A stretch of 12,567 nt of DNA from Methanothermobacter sp049720995. GTDB taxonomy: Archaea; Methanobacteriota; Methanobacteria; Methanobacteriales; Methanothermobacteraceae. The translations under genes and the position numbers were made by a program. Under the pieces are notes generated by a model that had not been told where the DNA came from, searched no databases, and worked only from the letters and a program-made list of their open reading frames with translations. The stretch's first letter is position 1; every line of letters begins with the position of its first letter. The stretch spans positions 1-12,567 of the forward strand of contig NZ_JBNASF010000035.1 in NCBI RefSeq assembly GCF_049720995.1, in the 5' to 3' direction. Positions 1 through 6,643 of the stretch are shown one piece after another.

Positions 1-2636
1 GCGGCCACAAGGACACCCACGATACCATAGACGTACCATGACCCATCACTGCCAGAAGTTGAGGTTGCATTGGTAACCTCATAGGCCTTCTTACCCTCAA
101 GGGGGGACTCCTCTGAAACCTCTGATGCTGCACTCACATCAGCCGGTGAAGCACTGTACTCCACACCTGGCGTGTAACCTGCATGACCTGCGGTACCATG
201 GGAACCTGAGGGTAAACCACCGGTTGAACCACCTGTGGAGCCACCGGGAATGCCGGGCACACCACCCTGGTTTCCGTTCTGGCTTCCGCCATTGTTCACA
301 GGTATAAGGTCAGCCAGGGTCCTGTTTGCAGGGATACTGAATATGTACTGGAGTGCATTCATGGATCCTGTACCTCCGGAGAGGAGTATGTTGAGTTCGT
401 CCCTGTTTATGAGGCGCTCAGCCGCTTTACTGACTGTCGGCGGGGATATCAGGTTAGGTGATGAGTAGTCGTGCTTGTAGAGTCTGATGTACTCCTCATA
501 CATGTTGGATCCAGCTGCGAAGCGTGGACCCTGCCAGGTGATGATTGCAACTCTTCCGGTGTTTGTCTTCTCATCCCATACCACTATGTAGCCCACCATT
601 CCATTCGTACCACTATCTGTCTCGAGCCTTGTCTCCTCAGTTGTCAGCCTCTGGTTGGAGTAGGTCCCCTGTCCAGCTGAAACCCCCAGGAGCATGAAGA
701 GGATGTCATCCTTACAGTTGTCCTGCGTTGTGACGTAGATGTACTTCTCGTTCTCACCCTTGGGGTAATTCTGGAATATGTAGTCTGCTATGAGGTAACC
801 AGGTGAGCTTCCACCACAGACATGGTTGTGGAAGAGCCAGCCCATGAGCACGTCGAATGGCGGATCATATGGGAGCACCTCCTGGATTATGTAATTAGCT
901 GAACTCTGAACAGTGAATGTTCCTGTTGTGAGGTTATAGTACATTGACCTGACTATTTTCTGGGTCCCGTTGATGAGGCAGAAGTCGAACTTCAGCTGAC
1001 CCCAGAGCGGTGCATGGACAGGCAGGAGTGTCTTTCTGCTTAACCTTGATCCCAGCACATCAAATATTCCATCCCATACCGCGCCTGTGTCCTGGCCGTT
1101 GATCCTCACGTAACCCGCGGATGTCAGCACGAAAAGGTGGTAATCATCCTTTTCAAGGTTTATACCCATTGCTCTGAAGAGCTCCACGGCCTTCTCGGCT
1201 GCAAGGCGGCCGATGTTTTTGAGGTCAGTGTAGCTGAGGTTTCCTGTGCTGTATGTTCTGTTTGCCGGTGTTGCATTCACAAGGTTTGTCTGGTTCAGTA
1301 TGTAGCTGAGGTCGAGTCCGGCTGCACTGATGGTTGTGTTTCCCTTTGTGGGTTCATATCCCAGGATATAGTTGACCTGGTCCTGTGTGAGATTGTCAAA
1401 TGCGTAGAGGATCTTCACGAGTGATTCGGGAGCTGTTGTGAGTTTTTTAACTGCCCAGGCATTGAACTTGAGTTCAGAGACTGCTGTGGTGCCGGTTTCC
1501 TGTTTGTATTTGTTTATCAGTTCCTGTAGACTGTAGGCCATTATTATGAGGGTTCCTGTCTTTGTCTTTGAGTTCCATCTGATGAATCCAGCGATGTTGG
1601 TGTCCGCCGTTGTGTTGAAACCAACGTAAGCCCTTTTACCTGGTGTTGCGTCCATTGCGTATATGAAGACGTCATCGTCGGATCCACCAGGCACACCAAC
1701 AACCTGGTAACTGACACCCTCCAGTGGAAGTCCGAATTCATTGGTTGCAGGGTAGTATTTGAGCAGTGTTTCTATCATTGCGTATCCACTTATTGTTCCT
1801 ATGCAGACGTGTCCGTGGAATGCTGCTTCCCTGAGGATGTCTGGTGAGAGTCCCAGGGCCCAGGCGTTGGCCAGGCTTGCTATGGGGAAGGTGTCACTTC
1901 CGAGTTTTTTCTGGAGTGCCTCGTACTGTGAGAGTGTCATGTTCTGTGACACGGTTCCAACGTAGATTGGTGTCATGCTGGCGTTTTTGAAGTATGCGAG
2001 TATGAGGTCGTTTCCATTCCTTACAATGAATGCGAAGTCAAGGGGGTCGAGTCTGGTTTTCCTGAGCATCAGGATGTTTCCTTTACCATAGCTTACTGTT
2101 CCCCGGGCCTGGTTGAGTATTCCCTCCAGGACGTCCTCTGTGGTCTGGTTTTTGTAGTAGGCTGTTCCGGCTGTTGTTATGACCAGGACGTCACCTGTCC
2201 TGGTGAAGTTGAGGATCTGGTCTGCCTTCCTGGTGATATCCCTTCCCAGTTTGTAGGCGTCTGTGGCCTTCATCTGTAGTGATAGGTGTGTTGCGTAGAG
2301 GGTGCCGTAGGGGGTTAGCTGGAAGGTGTGTGATAGTTCGGTGTAGCCTGGGGCCCTGATTTTTACTGTGAATTTTGTGTTTTCTGTAATGTTTTCGTAG
2401 TTGAATCTGATTTTTGTCATGTTTGCTGCCGGATCGAATTCTTTGGTGAAGTTTATCGGGTGTTGTTTTTCATCTGTCAGTTCATGGATGTCAGGGTTTA
2501 TCGCTCCGTTATCGTCAGGGTATTCATAGTTTACCTTCACCCCCACCTCACAGTCTGTGTCAGCTGCGCTCACTGAACCTGTCAGTGCTACAGCAACGAG
2601 AAGAACCATGAAAACCATGAAGTACTGTCTTTCCAT
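1..2636 (-). CDS. Secreted protein with two FmdE-type domains and Gly-rich stalk (3' end outside window)
   Basis: The reading frame is open from an ATG at 2636 through the left edge: 878 codons without a stop. The N-terminus is a signal peptide (hydrophobic core FMVFMVLLVAVALTG, Ala-rich cleavage site near residue 25). Two metal-site-like motifs typical of FmdE domains are visible: FHGHVCIG with Cys at residue 278, and FHNHVCGG with Cys at residue 607, each followed by a helix and a strand region rich in Asp (GGSDDD; TTQDNCKDD). Residues of about 780-820 form a Gly/Ser/Pro linker, and a hydrophobic stretch starting near residue 867 looks like a C-terminal membrane anchor cut by the window edge. 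FmdE-family proteins are named from the molybdenum formylmethanofuran dehydrogenase operon; their cytosolic function is not firmly known. A secreted double-domain version suggests an extracellular, metal- or ligand-binding role, which is inference. Many NxS/T sequons fit glycosylation. Start choice is firm: AGGAGGTGA lies 7 nt upstream. Confidence 0.85.
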   Translation of the reverse strand, partial: MERQYFMVFMVLLVAVALTGSVSAADTDCEVGVKVNYEYPDDNGAINPDIHELTDEKQHPINFTKEFDPAANMTKIRFNYENITENTKFTVKIRAPGYTELSHTFQLTPYGTLYATHLSLQMKATDAYKLGRDITRKADQILNFTRTGDVLVITTAGTAYYKNQTTEDVLEGILNQARGTVSYGKGNILMLRKTRLDPLDFAFIVRNGNDLILAYFKNASMTPIYVGTVSQNMTLSQYEALQKKLGSDTFPIASLANAWALGLSPDILREAAFHGHVCIGTISGYAMIETLLKYYPATNEFGLPLEGVSYQVVGVPGGSDDDVFIYAMDATPGKRAYVGFNTTADTNIAGFIRWNSKTKTGTLIIMAYSLQELINKYKQETGTTAVSELKFNAWAVKKLTTAPESLVKILYAFDNLTQDQVNYILGYEPTKGNTTISAAGLDLSYILNQTNLVNATPANRTYSTGNLSYTDLKNIGRLAAEKAVELFRAMGINLEKDDYHLFVLTSAGYVRINGQDTGAVWDGIFDVLGSRLSRKTLLPVHAPLWGQLKFDFCLINGTQKIVRSMYYNLTTGTFTVQSSANYIIQEVLPYDPPFDVLMGWLFHNHVCGGSSPGYLIADYIFQNYPKGENEKYIYVTTQDNCKDDILFMLLGVSAGQGTYSNQRLTTEETRLETDSGTNGMVGYIVVWDEKTNTGRVAIITWQGPRFAAGSNMYEEYIRLYKHDYSSPNLISPPTVSKAAERLINRDELNILLSGGTGSMNALQYIFSIPANRTLADLIPVNNGGSQNGNQGGVPGIPGGSTGGSTGGLPSGSHGTAGHAGYTPGVEYSASPADVSAASEVSEESPLEGKKAYEVTNATSTSGSDGSWYVYGIVGVLVA

Positions 2637-2643
2637 AACCCTT

Positions 2644-2652
2644 TCACCTCCT
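2644..2652 (-). promoter_or_regulatory. Ribosome binding site of the FmdE-domain gene
   Basis: The minus strand reads AGGAGGTGA seven nucleotides before the ATG at 2636. This is a near-perfect complement to the archaeal 16S rRNA 3' end and it fixes the start codon. Confidence 0.85.
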
Positions 2653-2686
2653 TTAAATTGTTCATCATTAAAATTAATTTTTTACT

Positions 2687-2695
2687 AATATATAA
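2687..2695 (-). promoter_or_regulatory. TATA box of the FmdE-domain gene
   Basis: The minus strand reads TTATATATT in an AT-rich block. It lies about 50 nt upstream of the ATG, which predicts transcription starting near 2663-2667 and a short leader carrying the ribosome binding site. Confidence 0.6.
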
Positions 2696-2762
2696 TGATT
2701 AATTATTACTATTTCTGGATCAAATTGAGTTTATGTAATACTGAATGTATTTTTAAGAGGAT

Positions 2763-2798
2763 ATCTGCAGGGTTATCACCTCAAAGAGGTCAGCAGAT
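2763..2798. repeat. Nested inverted repeat between divergent promoters
   Basis: An outer pair ATCTGC (2763-2768) / GCAGAT (2793-2798) encloses an inner pair ACCTC (2778-2782) / GAGGT (2786-2790) with an AAA loop. The two stems are separated by unequal internal loops of 9 and 2 nt. It sits about 70 nt beyond the TATA box of the FmdE-domain gene and 30 nt before the TATA-like element of the glycosyltransferase gene. A protein operator is possible, as is a chance palindrome. No family was recognised. Confidence 0.4.
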
Positions 2799-2825
2799 GA
2801 TCTCCCCAATCAGATAGAAGCAATC

Positions 2826-2839
2826 TATATTAGTATAAG
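2826..2839 (+). promoter_or_regulatory. TATA-like element of the glycosyltransferase gene
   Basis: TATATTA (2826-2832) and the overlapping AGTATAAG (2832-2839) lie 50-65 nt before the TTG start at 2890. They predict transcription starting near 2855-2865, ahead of a GGGTGA ribosome binding site at 2880-2885. Confidence 0.45.
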
Positions 2840-2889
2840 TAGGGCTGATAATATTGTAACTGGGAGGATACATTACAGCGGGTGATTTC

Positions 2890-3854
2890 TTGAAAAGAAA
2901 CTTTCTGAACATTCTGTGCATTGCAACCATCGTGGCGATTGTGGGCATTGTGGGCCTTCAGAGGGTTCAGCTGCAGCTCTCCACGGGACCGTTCTGGGAC
3001 ACATATGCTTTCCTTGCCAACGCCCTCTACTTCGCAGGCAAGGGCATAGGGTACATGGAACTTGAAAGACCCCCAATGCTATCCCTCTTACTCTCAATTA
3101 TATTCATGGCAGGTTACGTCCATGAGTCAGCCATATACTACTTGACCTTTTAATTCACATAGCAGGCGTTTTGGGCATCTTCCTTCTCATGAGACTTCGC
3201 TTCAATGAATACGAAAGCCTCGCTGGATCCATAACCTACGGGATTTCACCGATGGTTCTTAAATGGGTCTCGGTGGGCTATACAGATATGGCTGCGATAT
3301 CATTCTCAATATGGGCCCTTTACTTTATAGTACTGGCTGTAAAGAAGAATGGAAAGTACTTCTATTTTGCCTTTCCAATGGCCGCACTGGCTTTTCTTAC
3401 ACGGTTCAATATAGCCTTCATAGTTATCCCAATGACATTCATGATAATCATTCACAGGTCATTTCTTCGGAACATTAAAGAAATACTTTCAGGCATTTTT
3501 TTAGGATTCCTGGTGCTCTTACCATTCCTGGTATTGTATTATATCACTTACTCTGACCCTTTTTTACCATTCACCACCACACTGGGACTAACCGAGACCC
3601 TGCAATCAGAGAAGGTTCAGTATATTCCTGACGCACTTTACTATATCAGGAACATACCCTCCATGGGATTCTATCTCAACAGGTCAGGAGCTTCAGGATA
3701 CATTATACTTCTACCCCTGATTGGACTGGTTTTATATGCCTTTGAGATCATAAGAATTAGGATTAGGCATGAGATGAGAAAAAGGGTTAGGACGGCCTTT
3801 CATCATGGACTTTGTCCTCAAGGAGCATCAGACCCACAGCTCCCGTTGATCTGA
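2890..3854 (+). pseudogene. GT-C / GT39-like membrane glycosyltransferase, frameshifted and 3'-truncated
   Basis: The first frame starts at TTG 2890, with GGGTGA four nt upstream. It encodes a membrane helix followed by a lumenal-type loop GPFWDTYAFLANAL and the ERPP motif, as in ArnT/PMT-like GT-C enzymes, which move a sugar from a polyprenyl phosphate onto a lipid or protein outside the membrane. The frame stops at 3151-3153. Coding resumes in the other frame from about 3150 (LIHIAGVLGIFLLMRLRFNEYES) with five or six more membrane helices. Restoring one T in the T run 3148-3151 joins the two frames smoothly (YYLTF-LIHIAG). From about 3785 the frame runs antisense into the next gene, so residues after RHEMRKRV are not native. 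The intact family is usually 450-600 residues and only about 300 remain. I judge it a non-functional remnant. The exact sugar is unknown. Confidence 0.7.
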
Positions 3855-4288
3855 CCTTGGCTGTAAGCATATGGAGGAACTTGAAGACCACCCTTATCTG
3901 AGAATACATGATGAGTGTTGAAACAGAATCTATGACAAGCCTCACCCCACCTTCACCCCCCCTTTCAATGAGATCTTCTACCATGACCATTATATGGGCG
4001 AGGTTCATGGGATTATCAATGAAAAAAACATTTTCAGAGGGGAGGGACGTCGGTCCGAATCTGTTGGATATGCAGTCCACATGTAGAGGCTCTCCCCCTC
4101 TGATACCTCCATATCTTCCAGTATCTTATCTGCAGTGTCGTTCAGTGTGACCATGATGCATGTTTCTTTCTGTTTAGGGCCTTCACGCAGGAATGATCGT
4201 GCCAGCACATCCTTCCCAGAATATATCCCCCCATAACCAGCATGTTTGAACCTGGAGGCAAATCCAGGTCAGCACCTTTTATCCCCAT
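3787..4288 (-). pseudogene. RAD55/KaiC-like RecA-superfamily ATPase remnant with two frameshifts, C-terminus lost
   Basis: The probable start is ATG 4288, with GGAG about 7 nt upstream. Three frames together give one coherent product. It begins MGIKGADLDLPPGSNMLVM, then a Walker A-like GGIYSGKD followed by VLARSFLREG, a strand CIMVTLNDTADKIL, DCISNRFGPTS, and a Walker B-like strand VRLVIDSVSTL. It ends GAVGLMLLEDKVHDE before a stop at 3787-3789. Joining the frames needs one extra G in the six-G run 4227-4232 and one extra G near 4078-4084. RAD55/KaiC-like proteins normally continue some 30-40 residues beyond the last motif, so the 3' end is missing, and the loss coincides with the end of the converging glycosyltransferase remnant. 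In many archaea such proteins are single-domain regulators or signalling ATPases; the role here is unknown. The Walker A threonine/serine is replaced by Asp (GKD), seen in some archaeal relatives. Confidence 0.65.
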
Positions 4289-4328
4289 GAGTACTCCATA
4301 TAAACACCATCCAGTTATATGTCTGTGT

Positions 4329-4341
4329 AATATATTTTTCT
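4329..4341 (-). promoter_or_regulatory. TATA-like element of the RAD55-like remnant
   Basis: The minus strand reads AAAATATATTAC about 45 nt before ATG 4288, an ordinary archaeal spacing. It abuts and partly overlaps the proximal copy of the 26-bp direct repeat. Confidence 0.4.
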
Positions 4342-4390
4342 CATGTATAAAGAATGAGGGGGTATTTTCTCATGTATAAAGAATGAGGGG
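4336..4390. repeat. Two perfect 26-bp direct repeats, period 29, each containing a small hairpin
   Basis: Copies lie at 4336-4361 and 4365-4390, separated by GTA. Each reads TTTT, then CTCAT, GTATAAAGA, ATGAG and GGG. The arms CTCAT and ATGAG are complementary and can form a 5-bp stem with a 9-nt loop. The second copy ends one base before the stop codon of the Ig-like surface protein gene, and the first abuts the promoter of the RAD55-like remnant. It could be a regulatory site, a 3' RNA structure or a slippage duplication. Confidence 0.7.
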
Positions 4391-4391
4391 T

Positions 4392-5285
4392 TTACCTTTT
4401 CCTCTCGACTTTGATTGAGACTGGAGGCTCAATTCCCTTCTTACGGATCACCCACAGTGTGGCTCCAAGGACCAGGAGGATTATGAGCCATGCGGGTATC
4501 ACGATGATGGTGTCTGTGGTCTCAATTGTCTTTGTCTGATGAAAACGTCCATACTTTATCTCTGTTCTGGCAGTGTAGGGCCCGAATTCGAGCCAACCAG
4601 GCTTCCAAGTCTCAAGCAGTGTATAGCTGTCTTCGGGGTAGACAACACCATTAATGGGCACCCTCTGTTTACCTGTGATTCCTGTAAGTTCAATGGTCCC
4701 ACTCATATTCGCCTGGACTGTGCCGGTATTCCTGAGTTTGTAGGTGAACCTACCGGGCATGAAGCTCAGGAGTACGGAGGGTGCTTTGTGGTCTTCCAGC
4801 TTCAGGGACTCCACTATTGGACCCGGGAGACCTACATATATGGGCACCACAAGTTCAACTCCCTGAACTATCTGTATCTGTCCGGCTGTTCTGTTCTGAA
4901 CTGGCACGCCCCTTATGACTATGGCTCCGGCGGCGTCAAGGTAGTTTATCTTTTCAGGGGCTCTGACGGTGAACCTGATCTTCTTTGATTCTCCAGGCCT
5001 GATTTTGAAGGTTGTGTTGCCCTCGATGGTGATCCACTGGGCTATACCCCTATCTGAGTACACCAGGTTCACACTGTCCATGAGGAGCCTCTTCTTGGTT
5101 ACGTTGATGCTGACCTCCTCCTTGCCGATGTTCCTCACCGTCACCTCACCGCTCACAGATTCACCGGGTTTGAGGCTGTACCTGAAGTCTGCCGGTGATG
5201 CCCAGAGCCCGGTTGCAACTGCGGGCGCTATGTAGCCAAGAAGGAATATGATCATTAAGAGGACCGTTAAATGTCGGGTTTTCAT
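4392..5285 (-). CDS. Secreted, membrane-anchored protein with two Ig-like domains (DUF916/DUF3324-like)
   Basis: This is an intact 297-residue product. Residues 1-25 form a signal peptide. Residues of about 28-135 form an Ig-like beta sandwich (ASPADFRYSLKPGESVSG, ...WITI..., then KIRPGESKKIRFTVRAPE). A second domain covers about 165-250 (LSFMPGRFTYKLRNTGTVQA, ...GPYTARTEIKYG). A membrane helix follows near 262-283 (PAWLIILLVLGATLWVI) with a short basic tail, so both domains face outward. This order (signal, N-terminal 'PGE' sandwich, second sandwich, C-terminal anchor) matches bacterial DUF916-DUF3324 proteins, which partner with WxL proteins. The match is by architecture and motif, not by search. 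It is last in a minus-strand series after two small secreted beta proteins. GGTGA (5292-5296) lies six nt before the ATG, and it has its own TATA box. Confidence 0.75.
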   Translation of the reverse strand: MKTRHLTVLLMIIFLLGYIAPAVATGLWASPADFRYSLKPGESVSGEVTVRNIGKEEVSINVTKKRLLMDSVNLVYSDRGIAQWITIEGNTTFKIRPGESKKIRFTVRAPEKINYLDAAGAIVIRGVPVQNRTAGQIQIVQGVELVVPIYVGLPGPIVESLKLEDHKAPSVLLSFMPGRFTYKLRNTGTVQANMSGTIELTGITGKQRVPINGVVYPEDSYTLLETWKPGWLEFGPYTARTEIKYGRFHQTKTIETTDTIIVIPAWLIILLVLGATLWVIRKKGIEPPVSIKVERKR

Positions 5286-5325
5286 GGTTATTCACCTTCT
5301 CCTAAAAAGAGTAAGAATTTTTGAG

Positions 5326-5333
5326 TATAAAAA
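5326..5333 (-). promoter_or_regulatory. TATA box of the Ig-like surface protein gene
   Basis: The minus strand reads TTTTTATA about 40-48 nt before ATG 5285. It predicts a transcription start near 5305 and a leader of roughly 20 nt containing AGGAGAAGGTGAA. Confidence 0.45.
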
Positions 5334-5345
5334 TTTTAAAAAAAA
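5331..5345 (-). terminator. T-rich stretch after the 5384-5902 gene
   Basis: On the minus strand a run of eight T (5345-5338) followed by AAAATTT lies about 40 nt beyond the stop codon of the upstream small secreted protein. Oligo-T tracts of this kind terminate archaeal transcription without a hairpin. It overlaps the TATA region of the next gene, so some readthrough is plausible. Confidence 0.4.
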
Positions 5346-5383
5346 GTTTGGTTTTGAGTGGTAGTTTTTGTGCTGTTCAGGGA

Positions 5384-5902
5384 TTATGGTGGTGAGTTGT
5401 GTTTCACGGCTGTGTAGGTGTTTGTTATTGTGTATACACCATCCTCTGTGTATGCAGGTACAGAGAGTTTCATCCTTGTTGTCCATGTTGTGGGGGTACC
5501 TGATCCCTGCACGGCCTTGTTCATGTTGTCGTAGATCTTCTGTGATGTCGTGAGGAATGTAATGTAACCCCCTGTAGCATTACTGAATATCTGGAATCCT
5601 GTGATTGGTATTGTATCTGTTGCTTCTGTACTTGTAAATGCACTGGCATCTGCCTTGACATAGAGGTCTATTTTGACGTTACCTTTGTTGCTTATTGTGA
5701 AGTCTGGACTTGTTCCTGTTGTTCCCTGATCGATTGATCCGAAGTTAACGTCCGGTACCGTTATTGCGATGGCCTCTGGCACAGTTACGGTCACTGTCTG
5801 TGTCGCTGTTGCCCCATATGATGGGGAGCTGTATGCACCTATGGCCACCACAAATGCAAGGGCAACTATAAGTGGGAGTATTCCCATTAATTTTTCCCTC
5901 AT
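5384..5902 (-). CDS. Small secreted beta-sandwich protein, WxL-like
   Basis: The product has 172 residues with a signal peptide (PLIVALAFVVAIGAYSS, cleavage probably after SYGA). The mature part is Thr/Val-rich and beta in character: TQTVTVTVPEAIAITVPDVN, then FGSIDQGTT, a DFTISNKGNVKIDLYVKADA strand pair, and a C-terminal strand YTEDGVYTITNTYTAV. The 'FG...G' turn after the first strands and the final 'GxYTxTxTYT' strand recall the WxL domain of Gram-positive surface proteins, where the last strand ends GTYxATLTWTL. The classical Trp-x-Leu is absent. There is no anchor or sorting signal, so retention would need a partner; the Ig-like protein next door is the obvious candidate. The start ATG 5902 has GAGGTGATC a few nt upstream. 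It shares length and topology with the next gene upstream but little sequence. Confidence 0.75.
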   Translation of the reverse strand: MREKLMGILPLIVALAFVVAIGAYSSPSYGATATQTVTVTVPEAIAITVPDVNFGSIDQGTTGTSPDFTISNKGNVKIDLYVKADASAFTSTEATDTIPITGFQIFSNATGGYITFLTTSQKIYDNMNKAVQGSGTPTTWTTRMKLSVPAYTEDGVYTITNTYTAVKHNSPP

Positions 5903-5947
5903 TATTGATCACCTCTATTTTTCAGATAGAATTAATTGTCACAGCAT

Positions 5948-5955
5948 GTTATATG
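5948..5955 (-). promoter_or_regulatory. TATA box of the 5384-5902 gene
   Basis: The minus strand reads CATATAAC about 50 nt before ATG 5902, giving a predicted start near 5926 and a leader carrying GAGGTGA. This suggests the gene can be transcribed apart from its upstream neighbour. Confidence 0.45.
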
Positions 5956-5998
5956 AAATTTTCCATTTTTAGTGACTATGGAAACACACAATTAAAGT

Positions 5999-6020
5999 TT
6001 TTGTGAATATTTTCACAAAA
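5999..6020. repeat. Perfect 9-bp inverted repeat, 4-nt loop
   Basis: TTTTGTGAA (5999-6007) and TTCACAAAA (6012-6020) are exact reverse complements around a TATT loop. The repeat lies 20 nt beyond the stop codon of the 6040-6558 gene, between two related surface-protein genes. It could be a 3' hairpin that terminates or protects the upstream mRNA, or an operator. The stem is AT-rich, so a stable terminator is uncertain. Confidence 0.7.
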
Positions 6021-6039
6021 GGATCTTTGTGCTGATGGG

Positions 6040-6558
6040 CTATGTTGATGTGTAGATGAGTGTGGTCTGGTAGGTGCCTGGGTCAGTGTAGGGGGGTACC
6101 GTGATGTAAAGGCTCAGGGATACACTTGATGAGCCCCATAAGCCGCTGTAGGTCATTATGTTCTGATTGCTGGTTGTGAAGGGCCTCTTGCTGAGACCTG
6201 GTGTGCTGAATTTCAGGTTTGTCAGGGGTATCATAAGTGAGCTGTCGGCCGTGTTTATTAGGTTTCCTGTGGCCCTCACAGAGAGTGTGTCCTGAAAGGC
6301 GAAGATGTATGTTACCGTCACCGTTACAGCATTAGGGTAGCTCATCTCAATACCGTCAGGGTAAACTGTTCCCAGGCTGATGGAGGATGGTTCAACATCT
6401 ATGGATGAAACAAGTGAAAGTGGCTGAACCACAGCCCCACGGCGGACCGTGCCGTTATCTGCTGAAGAGTTGTTACCGCTTTCATTTGCAGCGGCAGCTG
6501 TGAACACTCCCCCCACGATTAAAATCAACATGATCAAAGGAGTAAGTGCAGTCCTCAT
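6040..6558 (-). CDS. Small secreted beta-sandwich protein, WxL-like paralogue
   Basis: The product has 172 residues. A signal peptide (LTPLIMLILIVGGVFTAAAA) is followed by a Ser/Asn-rich spacer, then a beta-rich domain. SIDVEPSSISLGTVYPDGIE gives the 'strand, then G-turn' pattern, TVTVTYIFAFQDTLSVRATG gives central strands, and the protein ends PPYTDPGTYQTTLIYTST. That final strand matches the end of its downstream neighbour (YTEDGVYTITNTYTAV) and the closing strand of WxL domains. It has no membrane anchor, and four or more NxS/T sites near the mature N-terminus may be glycosylated. The gene is preceded by a very good TATA box and stands as the first of three surface-protein genes. The ribosome binding site is weak (AAGGTTGG), and ATG 6558 is the only start preserving the signal peptide. 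Confidence 0.75.
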   Translation of the reverse strand: MRTALTPLIMLILIVGGVFTAAAANESGNNSSADNGTVRRGAVVQPLSLVSSIDVEPSSISLGTVYPDGIEMSYPNAVTVTVTYIFAFQDTLSVRATGNLINTADSSLMIPLTNLKFSTPGLSKRPFTTSNQNIMTYSGLWGSSSVSLSLYITVPPYTDPGTYQTTLIYTST

Positions 6559-6596
6559 GAAATCCCAACCTTCATTAATAGGTGGAAGGGATGGTT

Positions 6597-6611
6597 TTTA
6601 TATACTTTTCG
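6597..6611 (-). promoter_or_regulatory. TATA box with BRE-like element for the surface-protein genes
   Basis: The minus strand reads GAAAAG directly followed by TATATAAA (6604-6597), about 40 nt before ATG 6558. The purine-rich element abutting a consensus TATA box makes this the strongest promoter seen in the window. Confidence 0.65.
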
Positions 6612-6643
6612 ATAGCGGAAGCTCGCCATCTTAGTTTTTCTGA

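Noticed and set aside
1137..1424. 95-residue plus-strand open frame rich in Cys and Val
   Set aside because: Antisense to the long FmdE-domain frame; its composition follows from the codon usage of the opposite strand.
2890..4288. Insertion sequence causing the gene truncations
   Set aside because: No transposase-like reading frame, terminal inverted repeats or target duplication was found around 3785; a simple deletion fits better.
4539..4988. 149-residue plus-strand open frame
   Set aside because: It is wholly antisense to the intact Ig-like surface protein gene, whose signal peptide, domain pattern and anchor are clear.
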